DNA from: Streptomyces sp. LUP47B
GTDB lineage: Bacteria; Actinomycetota; Actinomycetes; Streptomycetales; Streptomycetaceae
Assembly: GCF_001746295.1 (NCBI RefSeq)
Contig: NZ_MJAH01000006.1
Coordinates: 461,001 to 525,000, forward strand
Direction: 5' to 3'
Length of the DNA stretch: 64,000 nt
Both the position numbers and the translations under genes were made by a program. Under the pieces are notes generated by a model. It had not been told where the DNA came from, made no database searches, and worked only from the letters and a program-made list of their open reading frames with translations. Positions 52,374-61,270 of this stretch are shown piece by piece. The first letter of the stretch is position 1, and every line of letters starts with the position of its first letter.

Positions 52374-54026
52374 TCAGCCCGCCCCCGGCTCCGCCACCGC
52401 ATACCCCGTCGAGGTGGCCTCCGCGCCCGCTGCGCGCCGGATCTCGTATCCAGGCAGCCCTGCCCGCCCCACGACCCAACTCGCCCCGCTGAGCGCCTTC
52501 GCGGCCTTCTTCAGCGGCGCCAGACACGCGGCCGCCTCCCTGTGGTCCGCCACACTCCCGGGCACGCACTCCACGGTGGCCAGGGACAGTGTCACGGGCC
52601 ACCCGCCCGCGGTCCAGGGCGCGTCCAGCACGGCGGCGGCCAGCGGAGCCAGCTCCTCCGGGTCCGCCAGTACCAGGAAGTCGTCCCCGCCGATGTGCCC
52701 CATGCGCGCGGTGCCGGTCGCCGCGTGCTGCAGCAGCCGTCCCACCGCGCGGATGAGCTCGTCGCCCGCCGCGAAACCGGCCCCGTCGTTGACCTGCTTG
52801 AAGTGGTCGACGTCCAGCCAGCTCAGCGCGAACGTCCGCCCGGCCGCGATACGCCGGTCCACCTCGACCGTGATCGCGTCCGAACCCGGCAGCCGAGTCA
52901 GCGGATTGAGCCCGGCGGCCTCCTCCACCCGGGTCTCGCTCAGCGCCCGTACGAGATCCGCGAGCCGTACGACGCCCACGCAGCGGCCGTGCCGGTCCAC
53001 CACGGCCACGTCGTCCGACGTACGGTCACGGCCGCCCACGGCGACGACATCCAGGACCTCCCACGCGGTGGCGTCGATCCCCACCGTCCGCGGTGGATCG
53101 CCGAGCTTCGCCGCGGGGCGTTCGGCGTACAGGGCGTGTCCGTAGCGGCCCGACATCGACAGCAGGAACCGAGACCGGTGCACCGAGCGGAACGGCACCC
53201 CGTTTCTGTCCACGAGCAGCACCCCCGACACGTCGGGGGACCCGGTCAGCAGCGCCCGCACCTGACCCGCGGAGGCGGTGGCCGGCAACAGCGCGGCGGG
53301 GCGCACGAACTCCCGTACCGAGGGACCGGACCGCGGTGGTGACGCGTCAGCGGGGGAGCGGGGCGGAAGGTACACCTCCGCCGCGGGAAGCCGGGAGGGC
53401 GGCGCGAACAGCGTGCCCTGTGCCAGCTGCGCGCCGGCCGACAGCGCGGCCCCGTACTGCAGTTCCGTCTCCACTCCCTCGACGCACAGGAGCGCCCCGA
53501 GTTCGTCGCACAGGGTCCGCATCGCCCGTACCGCCGAAGGCCGGACCAGCAGCGATGCGTCGAGCTTCACGAGGTCGGGCGACATGTCGACAAGCAGTCT
53601 CAGCGGTACGTCCCCGTCCCCCACGCCGTCCGCGCTGATCCGGAAGCCCTGGCCCCGCAGTTCGGCGAGCGCGTCCAGCAGTCCCTGATGCGGCACATGC
53701 GTGTACGGCGGACTCACGTCGATGGTGACCTCCCACGGCAGCCGCCCCGCCTCACGTACGGCGTGGTGCAGCGGGGTGAGGCCGCCGAGGTCGGCGAGCG
53801 TGCCGGCGAACACGTTGACGTGCAGCGGCAGCAGGGTTTCCCTGCGCACTGCCGCCCGTAGCGCCAACACCACGAGCTGACCGTCGAGTTCGGGGTCGCG
53901 GCGGGCCTCCGCCAGGATGTCGCCGGTCTCCGGACGGGCGAGTATCTCCAGCCCCGCGACTCCGCCGGTGGCCAGATTGACCACCGGTTGGAAGGCGAAG
54001 CGGAGAGTGTCCGTCCAGGAGCGCAC
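52374..54026 (-). CDS. EAL-CBS-GGDEF protein with degenerate c-di-GMP motifs
   Basis: 550 residues: EAL domain (about 1-215), a CBS-like pair (about 235-375) and GGDEF (about 385-520). In the EAL part, GLEILARP keeps the Glu of EAL; HVNVFAG keeps the Asn; but the DDFG loop reads DGVG and ELTE reads TIDV, so phosphodiesterase activity is doubtful. The GGDEF loop is HIGGDDF (Glu replaced by Asp). LDVDHFKQVND is intact. This EAL-before-GGDEF order with CBS in between is uncommon. Probably a c-di-GMP or nucleotide sensor rather than a strong enzyme. GTG start without a clear ribosome site. Confidence 0.85.
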   Translation of the reverse strand: MRSWTDTLRFAFQPVVNLATGGVAGLEILARPETGDILAEARRDPELDGQLVVLALRAAVRRETLLPLHVNVFAGTLADLGGLTPLHHAVREAGRLPWEVTIDVSPPYTHVPHQGLLDALAELRGQGFRISADGVGDGDVPLRLLVDMSPDLVKLDASLLVRPSAVRAMRTLCDELGALLCVEGVETELQYGAALSAGAQLAQGTLFAPPSRLPAAEVYLPPRSPADASPPRSGPSVREFVRPAALLPATASAGQVRALLTGSPDVSGVLLVDRNGVPFRSVHRSRFLLSMSGRYGHALYAERPAAKLGDPPRTVGIDATAWEVLDVVAVGGRDRTSDDVAVVDRHGRCVGVVRLADLVRALSETRVEEAAGLNPLTRLPGSDAITVEVDRRIAAGRTFALSWLDVDHFKQVNDGAGFAAGDELIRAVGRLLQHAATGTARMGHIGGDDFLVLADPEELAPLAAAVLDAPWTAGGWPVTLSLATVECVPGSVADHREAAACLAPLKKAAKALSGASWVVGRAGLPGYEIRRAAGAEATSTGYAVAEPGAG

Positions 54027-54133
54027 GGGAGCATGATTGCGTCATTCGTGCACGCCCAAGCGCAGTTCATGAGACGTTCACGCAGGATTCCGGGTCGCTC
54101 ACAGAGCGTATGAGAAACCCCTTTCCCTTCCGA

Positions 54134-55324
54134 TCACCTCACGGCGATCACCGCCGACCCGTGCCCGAACAGCCCCTGGTTTGCGGTGATCCCCACGCGC
54201 GCGTGCTCGACCTGCCGGGCGCCCGCTTCGCCCCGCAACTGCCAGGTGAGCTCGCACACCTGGGCGATCGCCTGGGCCGGGACCGCCTCGCCGAAGGAGG
54301 CGAGCCCGCCGCTCGTGTTGACGGGTATGCGTCCGCCCGGCGCCGTCGCCCCCTCGCGAAGGAGCTTCGCGCCCCCGCCCTCCCCGCACAGTCCGAGGTC
54401 CTCGTACCACTGCAACTCCAGGGCCGTGGACAGGTCGTAGACCTCGGCGAGGGAGAGATCCTCCGGCCCGGCACCGGCCTCCTCGTAGGCAGCGCGCGCG
54501 ATCGACGCACGGAATGTCCCGGCGGCGGGCTCGACCGCGGCGGCGGAGTCCGTCGCGATGTCCGGCAGGTCCAGCACCGTGTTCGGATACGTCGGCGTCA
54601 CCGTCGACACCGCCCTGATCCGCACGGGCCCGGCCACACCCCGCCGACGCGCGAACTCCATGCTGGAGAGTACGAGCGCCGCACCGCCGTCCGAGGTGGC
54701 GCATATGTCGAGCAGCCGCAGCGGATCGGCCACGACGGCGGAGGCCGCGACCTCTTCCGCGCTCACCCGCTTGCGGTACCGCGCGTACGGATTGAGCGCC
54801 CCCAGGGCCGCGTTCTTCACCTTGACCTGAGCGAAGTCCTCCATCGTGTCCCCGTGCACGGCCATGCGCCGCCGCGCGTACAGCCCGAAGTACGTCGGGT
54901 TGGTCGCGCCGAGGATCCGGAAGCGGAGCCAGTCCGGATCGTCAGGCCGGTCGCCGCCCGCGGGCCGGAAGAACCCCTTCGGCGCGGCATCGGCCCCCAC
55001 CACGAGCACCACGTCGGCCAGTCCCGCGAGGATCTGTGCCCGCGCGGCGGCCACCGCCTGCGCCCCGGACGCGCACGCCGCGTACACGCTGGCGACCCGG
55101 GCCCCCTGCCAGCCGAGCGCCTTGGCGAAGGTCGCCCCTGCCACATAGCCCGGGTAACCGCCCCGCACGGTGTCCGCGCCGACGATCGAGCCGACGTCCC
55201 GCCACTCGAGGCCCGCGTCGGCCAGCGCCGCTCGGGCGGCCGCCACGCCGTACTCGACGAACCCGCGCCCCCATTTGCCCCACGGGTGCATGCCCGCGCC
55301 GAGCACCGCCACCTCTCCTGTCAT
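54134..55324 (-). CDS. Thiolase-like lipid-transfer protein (SCPx-type)
   Basis: 396 residues, non-decarboxylating thiolase fold: VYAACASGAQAVAAARAQI carries the nucleophile Cys (VYAACASG, about residue 81), with later GGAALVLSSMEFARRRG, and the C-terminal NTSGGLASFGEAVPAQAIAQV and GITANQGLFGHGSAVIAV. In this family it works with a DUF35/OB-fold partner, here the adjacent gene; together they resemble aldolase or thiolase pairs for steroid or fatty acyl side chains. Start overlaps the partner's stop (ATGA). Confidence 0.9.
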   Translation of the reverse strand: MTGEVAVLGAGMHPWGKWGRGFVEYGVAAARAALADAGLEWRDVGSIVGADTVRGGYPGYVAGATFAKALGWQGARVASVYAACASGAQAVAAARAQILAGLADVVLVVGADAAPKGFFRPAGGDRPDDPDWLRFRILGATNPTYFGLYARRRMAVHGDTMEDFAQVKVKNAALGALNPYARYRKRVSAEEVAASAVVADPLRLLDICATSDGGAALVLSSMEFARRRGVAGPVRIRAVSTVTPTYPNTVLDLPDIATDSAAAVEPAAGTFRASIARAAYEEAGAGPEDLSLAEVYDLSTALELQWYEDLGLCGEGGGAKLLREGATAPGGRIPVNTSGGLASFGEAVPAQAIAQVCELTWQLRGEAGARQVEHARVGITANQGLFGHGSAVIAVR

Positions 55325-55767
55325 GCCGTCACCCCCGTCGGCCGCCAGTGCCATGTCGTCCAGACCGTCTCGCCGTCCTCGTGGAGCACACCGGGGACGA
55401 CCTCCACCTCATCGCCCACCGCCAGGTCGGCGACGGTGACCCCGGGAACCGCCTGCCCCAGCACCACGATCCGCTCGGCGGCCAGCTCCACCGCGATCAA
55501 CGTGTACGGCTCCCACGGAAGTTCCGGATCGGTCACATAGGGTGACGGAGGCCGGTAGCGGCCGTCCGTGTACGACCAGACGCGACCGCGCCGCGAAAGG
55601 GGAATCTCCGCCAGATCACCACAGTCGCATCCGGGGTTGCGACAGTGGCTGTCCTCGCGCGGGAAGAAGACCGACGCGCAGGCGGAGCAGCGGGTACCGA
55701 GAAGCGTGAAGTCGTCTCCCTCACCGGCGAACCACCCGGTGACCACAGGTGTGCGTGTGCGCGGCAA
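55321..55767 (-). CDS. Zn-ribbon/OB-fold (DUF35) partner protein
   Basis: 148 residues: a rubredoxin-like zinc ribbon (CSACASVFFPREDSHCRNPGC) followed by an OB fold (GRVWSYTDGRYRPPSPYV, VVLGQAVPGVTVADLAVGDEVEVV). Such proteins bind acyl-CoA and pair with the thiolase-like protein, encoded next with ATGA overlap. The only sensible start is TTG at 55767, preceded by GGGGAGGGG. Confidence 0.85.
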   Translation of the reverse strand: MPRTRTPVVTGWFAGEGDDFTLLGTRCSACASVFFPREDSHCRNPGCDCGDLAEIPLSRRGRVWSYTDGRYRPPSPYVTDPELPWEPYTLIAVELAAERIVVLGQAVPGVTVADLAVGDEVEVVPGVLHEDGETVWTTWHWRPTGVTA

Positions 55768-55786
55768 GACCCCTCCCCGGGCCGTA

Positions 55787-55803
55787 TCTGACGGAACGTC
55801 AGA
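55787..55803. promoter_or_regulatory. Perfect inverted repeat operator upstream of the DUF35-thiolase pair
   Basis: TCTGACGGAACGTCAGA is a 7-3-7 perfect inverted repeat 20 nt before the TTG start, typical in size for a TetR-family operator. It lies in the gap divergent from the NUDIX gene. Confidence 0.65.
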
Positions 55804-55881
55804 AGTGTCGCACGGGCGGCCGCAAAGGGGCAGGGGGCCCAGCGAAAGCGGAACACCTGATGATCGGATACAGTCCGCCGC

Positions 55882-56418
55882 GTGTCCGAAACTCAGCACT
55901 CCATCCCCAACTCCGCGCCCGGCTCCCACTGTTCGAGCTGCGGAGCGCCCTACGGAGAGGGCGTCGCGGGCTGGCCCCGCACCTGTCCCGTCTGCAACAC
56001 GGTGGCCTACCGCAACCCCCTGCCGGTCGCCGTCGCACTCCAGCCCGTGTACGACACGCAGGGCACCGCCCTGGTCGTCATCACCCGAACCATCGCCCCC
56101 GCGCGCGGAGGCATCGCCCTGCCCGGCGGTTACGTCGACGACCGTGAGGACTGGCGGCACGCCCTGGTCCGCGAACTCAAGGAAGAGACCGGCATCGACG
56201 CGGCGAGCCGCGACGTACGGCTCGTCGACGCGCTGAGCTCGCCCGACGGGCACCTGCTGCTGTTCGGAGTGCTGCCGGAGCGTCCCGCCGACGGCCTCAC
56301 GCAGTCCGCCGCCACGGACGAGACGGAGGGCTGGCACCTCCTGCGCAGGCCGGAGGAGCTCGCCTTCCCGCTGCACACGCTGGCCGTAAGGGCCTGGTTC
56401 GAGGGCCGCTACGTCTGA
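55882..56418 (+). CDS. NUDIX hydrolase with N-terminal zinc ribbon (NudC-like)
   Basis: 178 residues. N-terminal CSSCGAPYG and CPVCNTV form a zinc ribbon; the Nudix box GGYVDDREDWRHALVRELKEETGI (about 75-98) matches GX5EX7REUXEEXGU. The layout recalls NADH pyrophosphatases, but the specificity motif after the box is not clear. GTG start, weak ribosome site; divergent from the DUF35 gene. Confidence 0.9.
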   Translation: MSETQHSIPNSAPGSHCSSCGAPYGEGVAGWPRTCPVCNTVAYRNPLPVAVALQPVYDTQGTALVVITRTIAPARGGIALPGGYVDDREDWRHALVRELKEETGIDAASRDVRLVDALSSPDGHLLLFGVLPERPADGLTQSAATDETEGWHLLRRPEELAFPLHTLAVRAWFEGRYV

Positions 56419-56421
56419 TCC

Positions 56422-58788
56422 TCAGCGCGCTCCCAGCCCGCGCAGCCGCACGGGGTGGGACGGCTCGCTCACGCCGTCCTCGCCCTCCCGCTGAACGACC
56501 ACCTTGTGGCCCTCCCAGCGGGCGACGTAGCGCTCGATCTCCGGTTCGTCCCAACCGTCGCCCGCGTCCGCAACGACCAGTCCGCCCCCGCTCCGTCCCC
56601 GGGCGGGCGCCCACACCTCCAGTTCGAGACCGCCGTCGTCCCCCTGCACCGGAATGACGGCGCCCGCGCGCGCGAGTACCGGGATCCGCGACAGCGGGGC
56701 GTCCACGAGCACCTGTCCCGGCCCCTCGTAGACCTGTTCCGTCACCGTGTCGTACCAGCGGCCCCGCGGGAGCTGAACCGCACGCCGGTCGCTGCCCGGA
56801 TCGAGCACCGGTGCCACGAGCAGGCAGTCACCCAGCAGAAAGACGTCCTCGCAGTCCCGCAGGGCACGGTCCTCGGGCGCGGACCACCACACGGGCCGGA
56901 CGTAAGGCGCACCGGTACGCCGGGCCAACAGTGCGAGTGTCATGAAGTACGGCAGCAGCCGCCGGCGTTCCACGAGGGCCACGCGCGCGTGCTCCAGCAC
57001 CTCGGCTCCGAACTCCCACGGCTCTCTGCGCCCTGCCCGGGGACTCGCGTGGGTGCGGAACAACGGCAGATAGGCGCCGAGTTGGAACCAGCGCAGATAC
57101 AGCTCGGGCGAGGGGAGCCCGTCGTAGCCGCCCACGTCGGGCCCCGAGTACGGCACCCCGCACAGCCCGAGCCCCATCACCAGCGACAGCGAAGCCCGCA
57201 GGCCCGGCCAGCCGGTCGCCACGTCACCGGACCAGGTGCCGCCGTATCGCTGCATGCCGGCCCATCCGGAACGCGAGAACAGAAAGGGCCGCTCGTCCGG
57301 CACCAGGTCGCGCAGACCCTCGTATCCGGCCCGGGCCATGCACAGCGCGTAGACGTTGTGCGCCTCCCGGTGGTCACCGCCGCGGCCCTCCAGGGAGTGC
57401 CTGGCCGACCGGGGCAGGGTGGACTCACCGAACGCGTTGAAGGACGTCGGCTCGTTCATGTCGTGCCAGAAGCCCTTGAACCCCGCCGTGAGCCTCTCCT
57501 GGTAGAGGCGACCCCACCATGCACGCACGCGCGCGTGCGTGAAGTCGGGATAGACCGCCTCACCGGGCCACACGACCCCGCCCACGAGCCGCCCCGACGC
57601 GTCCCGCACGAAGGCGTCCTCGGCCGTCCCGCTGTCATGGACGGCGTTGCCGGGCGCGGCCTTGACCGCCGGGTTGACGATCGACACCAGCCGGATCCCG
57701 TCCCGCAGCAGTTCCTCGGCCAGTTGGGGCAGCTTCGGAAACCGCCCCTGATCGACCGTGAACACCTGGTGCTCGTCGTAGTGGTCGATGTCCAGATGGA
57801 CGGCATCGAGCGGCAGCGCCCGCTCCTGGTACCCGGCGACGATCCGCCGCACCTCCTGGTCGCTGCCGAAGCCCCAGCGGGCGTGATGATGGCCGAGCGC
57901 CCAGGACGGCGGCAGCGCGGGCGCACCGGTCAGCGAGGCCCAGGCGAGCAGCACGCGCGCGGGAGTGCCCACCATCACCCAGCAGCGCAGCGGACCGCCG
58001 GCCATCCGCAGCTCGGACATCCCCACCCGGTCGTGCCCGGAACCGGCGCCCTCCTCGCCCTCCCGCAGGGTCACGGTGCCGTCCCACGAGGTGTCGTGGA
58101 ACACGAGATGGGTGGCGGCGTCGGCGACCACGAGCTGCACCGGCATCGTGATGTACAGCGGATCGTCTCCCGGCCCGAACGCCCGGCCCGGGTCGGTGTT
58201 CCACAGCCGGTACGTCCCGTCCCGCAACCGAGGCCCCGACGCGCGTCCCCCCAGCCCGAAGAACCGTGCGTCGGCGGCCACCTCCGACCGCTGCATCCAG
58301 CGCGCCTCGCCGCCGCCCACCGGCTCCCACCAGCGGGGCGGCAGATCCCGGCGCAGGGTCACCCCGCCGGGCGTACGAACCTCGACCGCTCCGTGCCGCG
58401 ACACCACGACCGTCGCCCGCTCGGCCACGACCCGCCAGCCGCCGTCCTTGTCCGGCTCCAGGACCGCACGGGGATCCGGCTCCGGACAGCGGCCCGTGAG
58501 CGCGTACGACGGCTCGGGCTCGGCGCCGTCCCACCCCCAGAAGACCACCCCGTTCACCGCGACGACGATCCGCAGCTCGGCGCGGCTGAACCGTATGACA
58601 CCCCCTCCGGGACCCGGCTCGACGTCCCGCATCGGCCCGGGCACCCGCGCCCGCTCGGCCCCCCGCGCCGGCAGCCCGACGGCGTCGGTACGCCTCCTGC
58701 GCCACGCGGCGCGCACGGTACGCAACCCCTGGGGCGCCCCCGCCGAACCAACCGCCTTCACCGAACGCACCAGGTCACGACCGTTCAT
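56422..58788 (-). CDS. Glycoside hydrolase family 31 (alpha-glucosidase-like)
   Basis: 788 residues: N-terminal beta domain (FFGLGGRASGPRLRDGTYRLWNTDPGRAFGPGDDPLYITMP), catalytic barrel with nucleophile Asp in GFWHDMNEPTSFNAFGESTLPR and acid/base Asp in GVPYSGPDVGGY, then C-terminal beta domains (VYEGPGQVLVDAPLSRIPVLARAGAVIPVQ). It hydrolyses terminal alpha-linked sugars. No signal peptide, so cytosolic. The ATG at 58788 has GGGTGA upstream; a GTG at 58809 is possible. Confidence 0.93.
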   Translation of the reverse strand: MNGRDLVRSVKAVGSAGAPQGLRTVRAAWRRRRTDAVGLPARGAERARVPGPMRDVEPGPGGGVIRFSRAELRIVVAVNGVVFWGWDGAEPEPSYALTGRCPEPDPRAVLEPDKDGGWRVVAERATVVVSRHGAVEVRTPGGVTLRRDLPPRWWEPVGGGEARWMQRSEVAADARFFGLGGRASGPRLRDGTYRLWNTDPGRAFGPGDDPLYITMPVQLVVADAATHLVFHDTSWDGTVTLREGEEGAGSGHDRVGMSELRMAGGPLRCWVMVGTPARVLLAWASLTGAPALPPSWALGHHHARWGFGSDQEVRRIVAGYQERALPLDAVHLDIDHYDEHQVFTVDQGRFPKLPQLAEELLRDGIRLVSIVNPAVKAAPGNAVHDSGTAEDAFVRDASGRLVGGVVWPGEAVYPDFTHARVRAWWGRLYQERLTAGFKGFWHDMNEPTSFNAFGESTLPRSARHSLEGRGGDHREAHNVYALCMARAGYEGLRDLVPDERPFLFSRSGWAGMQRYGGTWSGDVATGWPGLRASLSLVMGLGLCGVPYSGPDVGGYDGLPSPELYLRWFQLGAYLPLFRTHASPRAGRREPWEFGAEVLEHARVALVERRRLLPYFMTLALLARRTGAPYVRPVWWSAPEDRALRDCEDVFLLGDCLLVAPVLDPGSDRRAVQLPRGRWYDTVTEQVYEGPGQVLVDAPLSRIPVLARAGAVIPVQGDDGGLELEVWAPARGRSGGGLVVADAGDGWDEPEIERYVARWEGHKVVVQREGEDGVSEPSHPVRLRGLGAR

Positions 58789-59000
58789 GCTGCTCACCCT
58801 GCCACTCACTGACTCACCCGCGCGTGTCGTTCAACTGGCGTTCACCCGTGCCGGAGCCACATCTTCACGACACGGACTATGTGGGGCGCACCCTGGCGTA
58901 GAAGTTGATCACATGGCATCGTCCCTGTCAGCCGCGTCACGCGCACACCCCTGGCCCGTGCGCGGGAGACGCACACGACGCGCACAGTCCGGGAGCCCCC

Positions 59001-60968
59001 ATGTCGACCGTGAATCCCCAGCCGCTCTGGCAGCCAGATCCGCAGCGCATCGCCCGGTCCCAGGTCACCAGGTTCCAGGCATGGGCGGCCCAGCACCACG
59101 GCGCCCCGGCCGACGGAGGCTACGAGGCCCTCCACCGCTGGTCGGTGGACAAGCTGGAGCCGTTCTGGGAAGCAGTCACCCAATGGTTCGACGTACGGTT
59201 CTCGACGCCGTACGCGCGCGTGCTGGGCGACCGCTCGATGCCCGGCGCCGAGTGGTTCCCGGGAGGCACCCTCAACTACGCCGAGCACGCCCTGCGCGCG
59301 GCCGCGACCCGCGCGGACGAACCCGCCCTCCTGTACGTCGACGAGACCCATGAGCCGCGCCCGGTGACCTGGTCCGAGCTGCGCCGCCAGGTCGGCTCCC
59401 TGGCCGCGGAGCTGCGCGCCCTCGGTCTCCGGCCCGGAGATCGCGTCAGTGGCTACCTCCCGAACGTTCCGCAGGCCGTCGTCGCCCTGCTCGCCACGGC
59501 CGCCGTGGGCGCCGTCTGGACGTCCTGCGCCCCCGACTTCGGCGCCCGCAGCGTCCTGGACCGCTTCCAACAGGTCGAACCGGTCGTCCTGTTCACCGTC
59601 GACGGCTACCGCTACGGCGGCAAGGAGCACGACCGCCGTGAGACGGTCGCCGAACTCCGCCGCGAACTGCCTTCCCTGCGCGCCGTCGTCCACATCCCGC
59701 TCCTCGGCACCGAGGCTCCTGAAGGCGCCCTGGAGTGGGATGCCCTCACGAGCGCGGACACGGAGCCGGTCTTCGAACAGGTGCCCTTCGCGCACCCCTT
59801 GTGGGTGCTCTACTCCTCGGGCACGACAGGCCTGCCGAAGGCGATCGTCCAGTCCGAGGGCGGCATCCTCGTCGAGCACCTCAAGCAGCTCGGCCTGCAC
59901 TGCGACCTCGGCCCCGAGGACCGTTTCTTCTGGTACACCTCCACGGGCTGGATGATGTGGAACTTCCTCGTCTCCGGCCTCCTCACGGGCACGACCGTAG
60001 TCCTGTACGACGGCAGCCCCGGCTACCCCGACACGGGCGCCCAGTGGCGGGTCGCCGAACGCACCGGCGCCACCCTCTACGGCACCTCGGCCGCGTACGT
60101 CATGGCCTGCCGCAAGGCCGACGTGCACCCCGGCCGCGACTTCGACCTCGCCCAGGTGCGGTGCGTGGCCACCACCGGTTCACCGCTTCCGCCCGACGGC
60201 TTCCGCTGGCTGCACGACGAGGTCCGCGAGGACCTGTGGATCGCCTCCGTCAGCGGGGGCACGGACGTGTGCTCGTGCTTCGCGGGCGCCGTACCGACCC
60301 TGCCCGTGTACATCGGCGAGCTCCAGGCACCGAGCCTGGGCACCGACCTGCAGTCCTGGGACCCGAGCGGCAAGCCCCTGATCGACGAGGTCGGCGAGCT
60401 CGTCGTCACCAATCCCATGCCGTCGATGCCGATCCACTTCTGGAACGACCCCGACGGAAGCCGCTACCACGACAGCTACTTCGACACCTATCCCGGAGTG
60501 TGGCGGCACGGCGACTGGATCACCGTCACCTCGCGCGGCTCGGTCGTCATCCACGGCCGCTCCGACTCGACGCTCAACCGCCAGGGCGTCCGCATGGGTT
60601 CGGCCGACATCTACGAGGCCGTGGAGCGACTCCCCGAGATCAAGGAGTCCCTGGTCATCGGTATCGAGCAGCCCGACGGCGGTTACTGGATGCCGCTGTT
60701 CGTGCAACTGGCTCCGGGTGCCGTCCTCGACCAGGCACTCCTCGACCGCATCAAGGCGACGATCCGCGAAAACCTCTCGCCCCGCCACATCCCGGACGAG
60801 GTCATCGAGGTCCCCGGCATCCCGCACACCCTCACCGGGAAGCGCATCGAGGTCCCAGTCAAGCGCCTCCTCCAGGGCACCCCTCTGGAGAAAGCGGTCA
60901 ACCCGGGCTCCATCGACAACCTCGAACTGCTCCACTTCTACGAGGACCTGGCCCGGAAACGCGCCTGA
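59001..60968 (+). CDS. Acetoacetate-CoA ligase (acetoacetyl-CoA synthetase)
   Basis: 655 residues of the ANL superfamily. ATP motif VLYSSGTTGLPKAIVQSEGG, the aromatic motif WYTSTGWMMWNFLVSGLL, VSGGTDVCSCFAG, GDWITVTSRGSVVIHGRSDSTLNRQGVRMGSADIY, and the catalytic Lys in HTLTGKRIEVPVKRLL. Length and the FAQ/LNYAEH-type N-terminus match acetoacetate-CoA ligase rather than acetate-CoA ligase. It activates acetoacetate for polymer, lipid or ketone-body use. GGGAG precedes the ATG; divergent from GH31. Confidence 0.93.
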   Translation: MSTVNPQPLWQPDPQRIARSQVTRFQAWAAQHHGAPADGGYEALHRWSVDKLEPFWEAVTQWFDVRFSTPYARVLGDRSMPGAEWFPGGTLNYAEHALRAAATRADEPALLYVDETHEPRPVTWSELRRQVGSLAAELRALGLRPGDRVSGYLPNVPQAVVALLATAAVGAVWTSCAPDFGARSVLDRFQQVEPVVLFTVDGYRYGGKEHDRRETVAELRRELPSLRAVVHIPLLGTEAPEGALEWDALTSADTEPVFEQVPFAHPLWVLYSSGTTGLPKAIVQSEGGILVEHLKQLGLHCDLGPEDRFFWYTSTGWMMWNFLVSGLLTGTTVVLYDGSPGYPDTGAQWRVAERTGATLYGTSAAYVMACRKADVHPGRDFDLAQVRCVATTGSPLPPDGFRWLHDEVREDLWIASVSGGTDVCSCFAGAVPTLPVYIGELQAPSLGTDLQSWDPSGKPLIDEVGELVVTNPMPSMPIHFWNDPDGSRYHDSYFDTYPGVWRHGDWITVTSRGSVVIHGRSDSTLNRQGVRMGSADIYEAVERLPEIKESLVIGIEQPDGGYWMPLFVQLAPGAVLDQALLDRIKATIRENLSPRHIPDEVIEVPGIPHTLTGKRIEVPVKRLLQGTPLEKAVNPGSIDNLELLHFYEDLARKRA

Positions 60969-61270
60969 GGGAGCGGGTCACCGAGGCCGGCCGCCGCATC
61001 GGCCGACTTCAGCGCACCTGAGGCGGTGCGGCCGCTTTTCGGCGGACGCCGCAAGGGCTCCGAGGCGCGAACGCCACCATCTCCAGGACCACTCACAGTC
61101 ACCGCGGTCATATGCCACCCTCCCGGCAGGGCGGGCCGCCTTCGGCACGACCGTAGTTCTGACCTGCACAATCAAGCACCGACTGGTAAGGGGGTGCTTT
61201 CCTCGGACCTCGTTGTCAGTGCCGCCGGTTACTGTGAGTGAGAATTGATCGACTGCGCACAGGGGGAAAC
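60969..61270. other. Intergenic region between acetoacetate-CoA ligase and the next gene
   Basis: 302 nt. It contains a weak hairpin after the ligase and presumably the promoter of the following gene; no recognisable -35/-10 pair or additional gene. Confidence 0.4.
61001..61037 (+). terminator. Weak hairpin terminator after acetoacetate-CoA ligase
   Basis: CGCACC (61013-61018) pairs with GGTGCG (61025-61030), extendable by flanking GGCC segments, and is followed by GCCGCTTTT. Confidence 0.4.

Noticed and set aside
56455..58812. 785-codon plus frame over the GH31 gene
   Set aside because: Antisense of GH31, whose catalytic motifs are on the minus strand.
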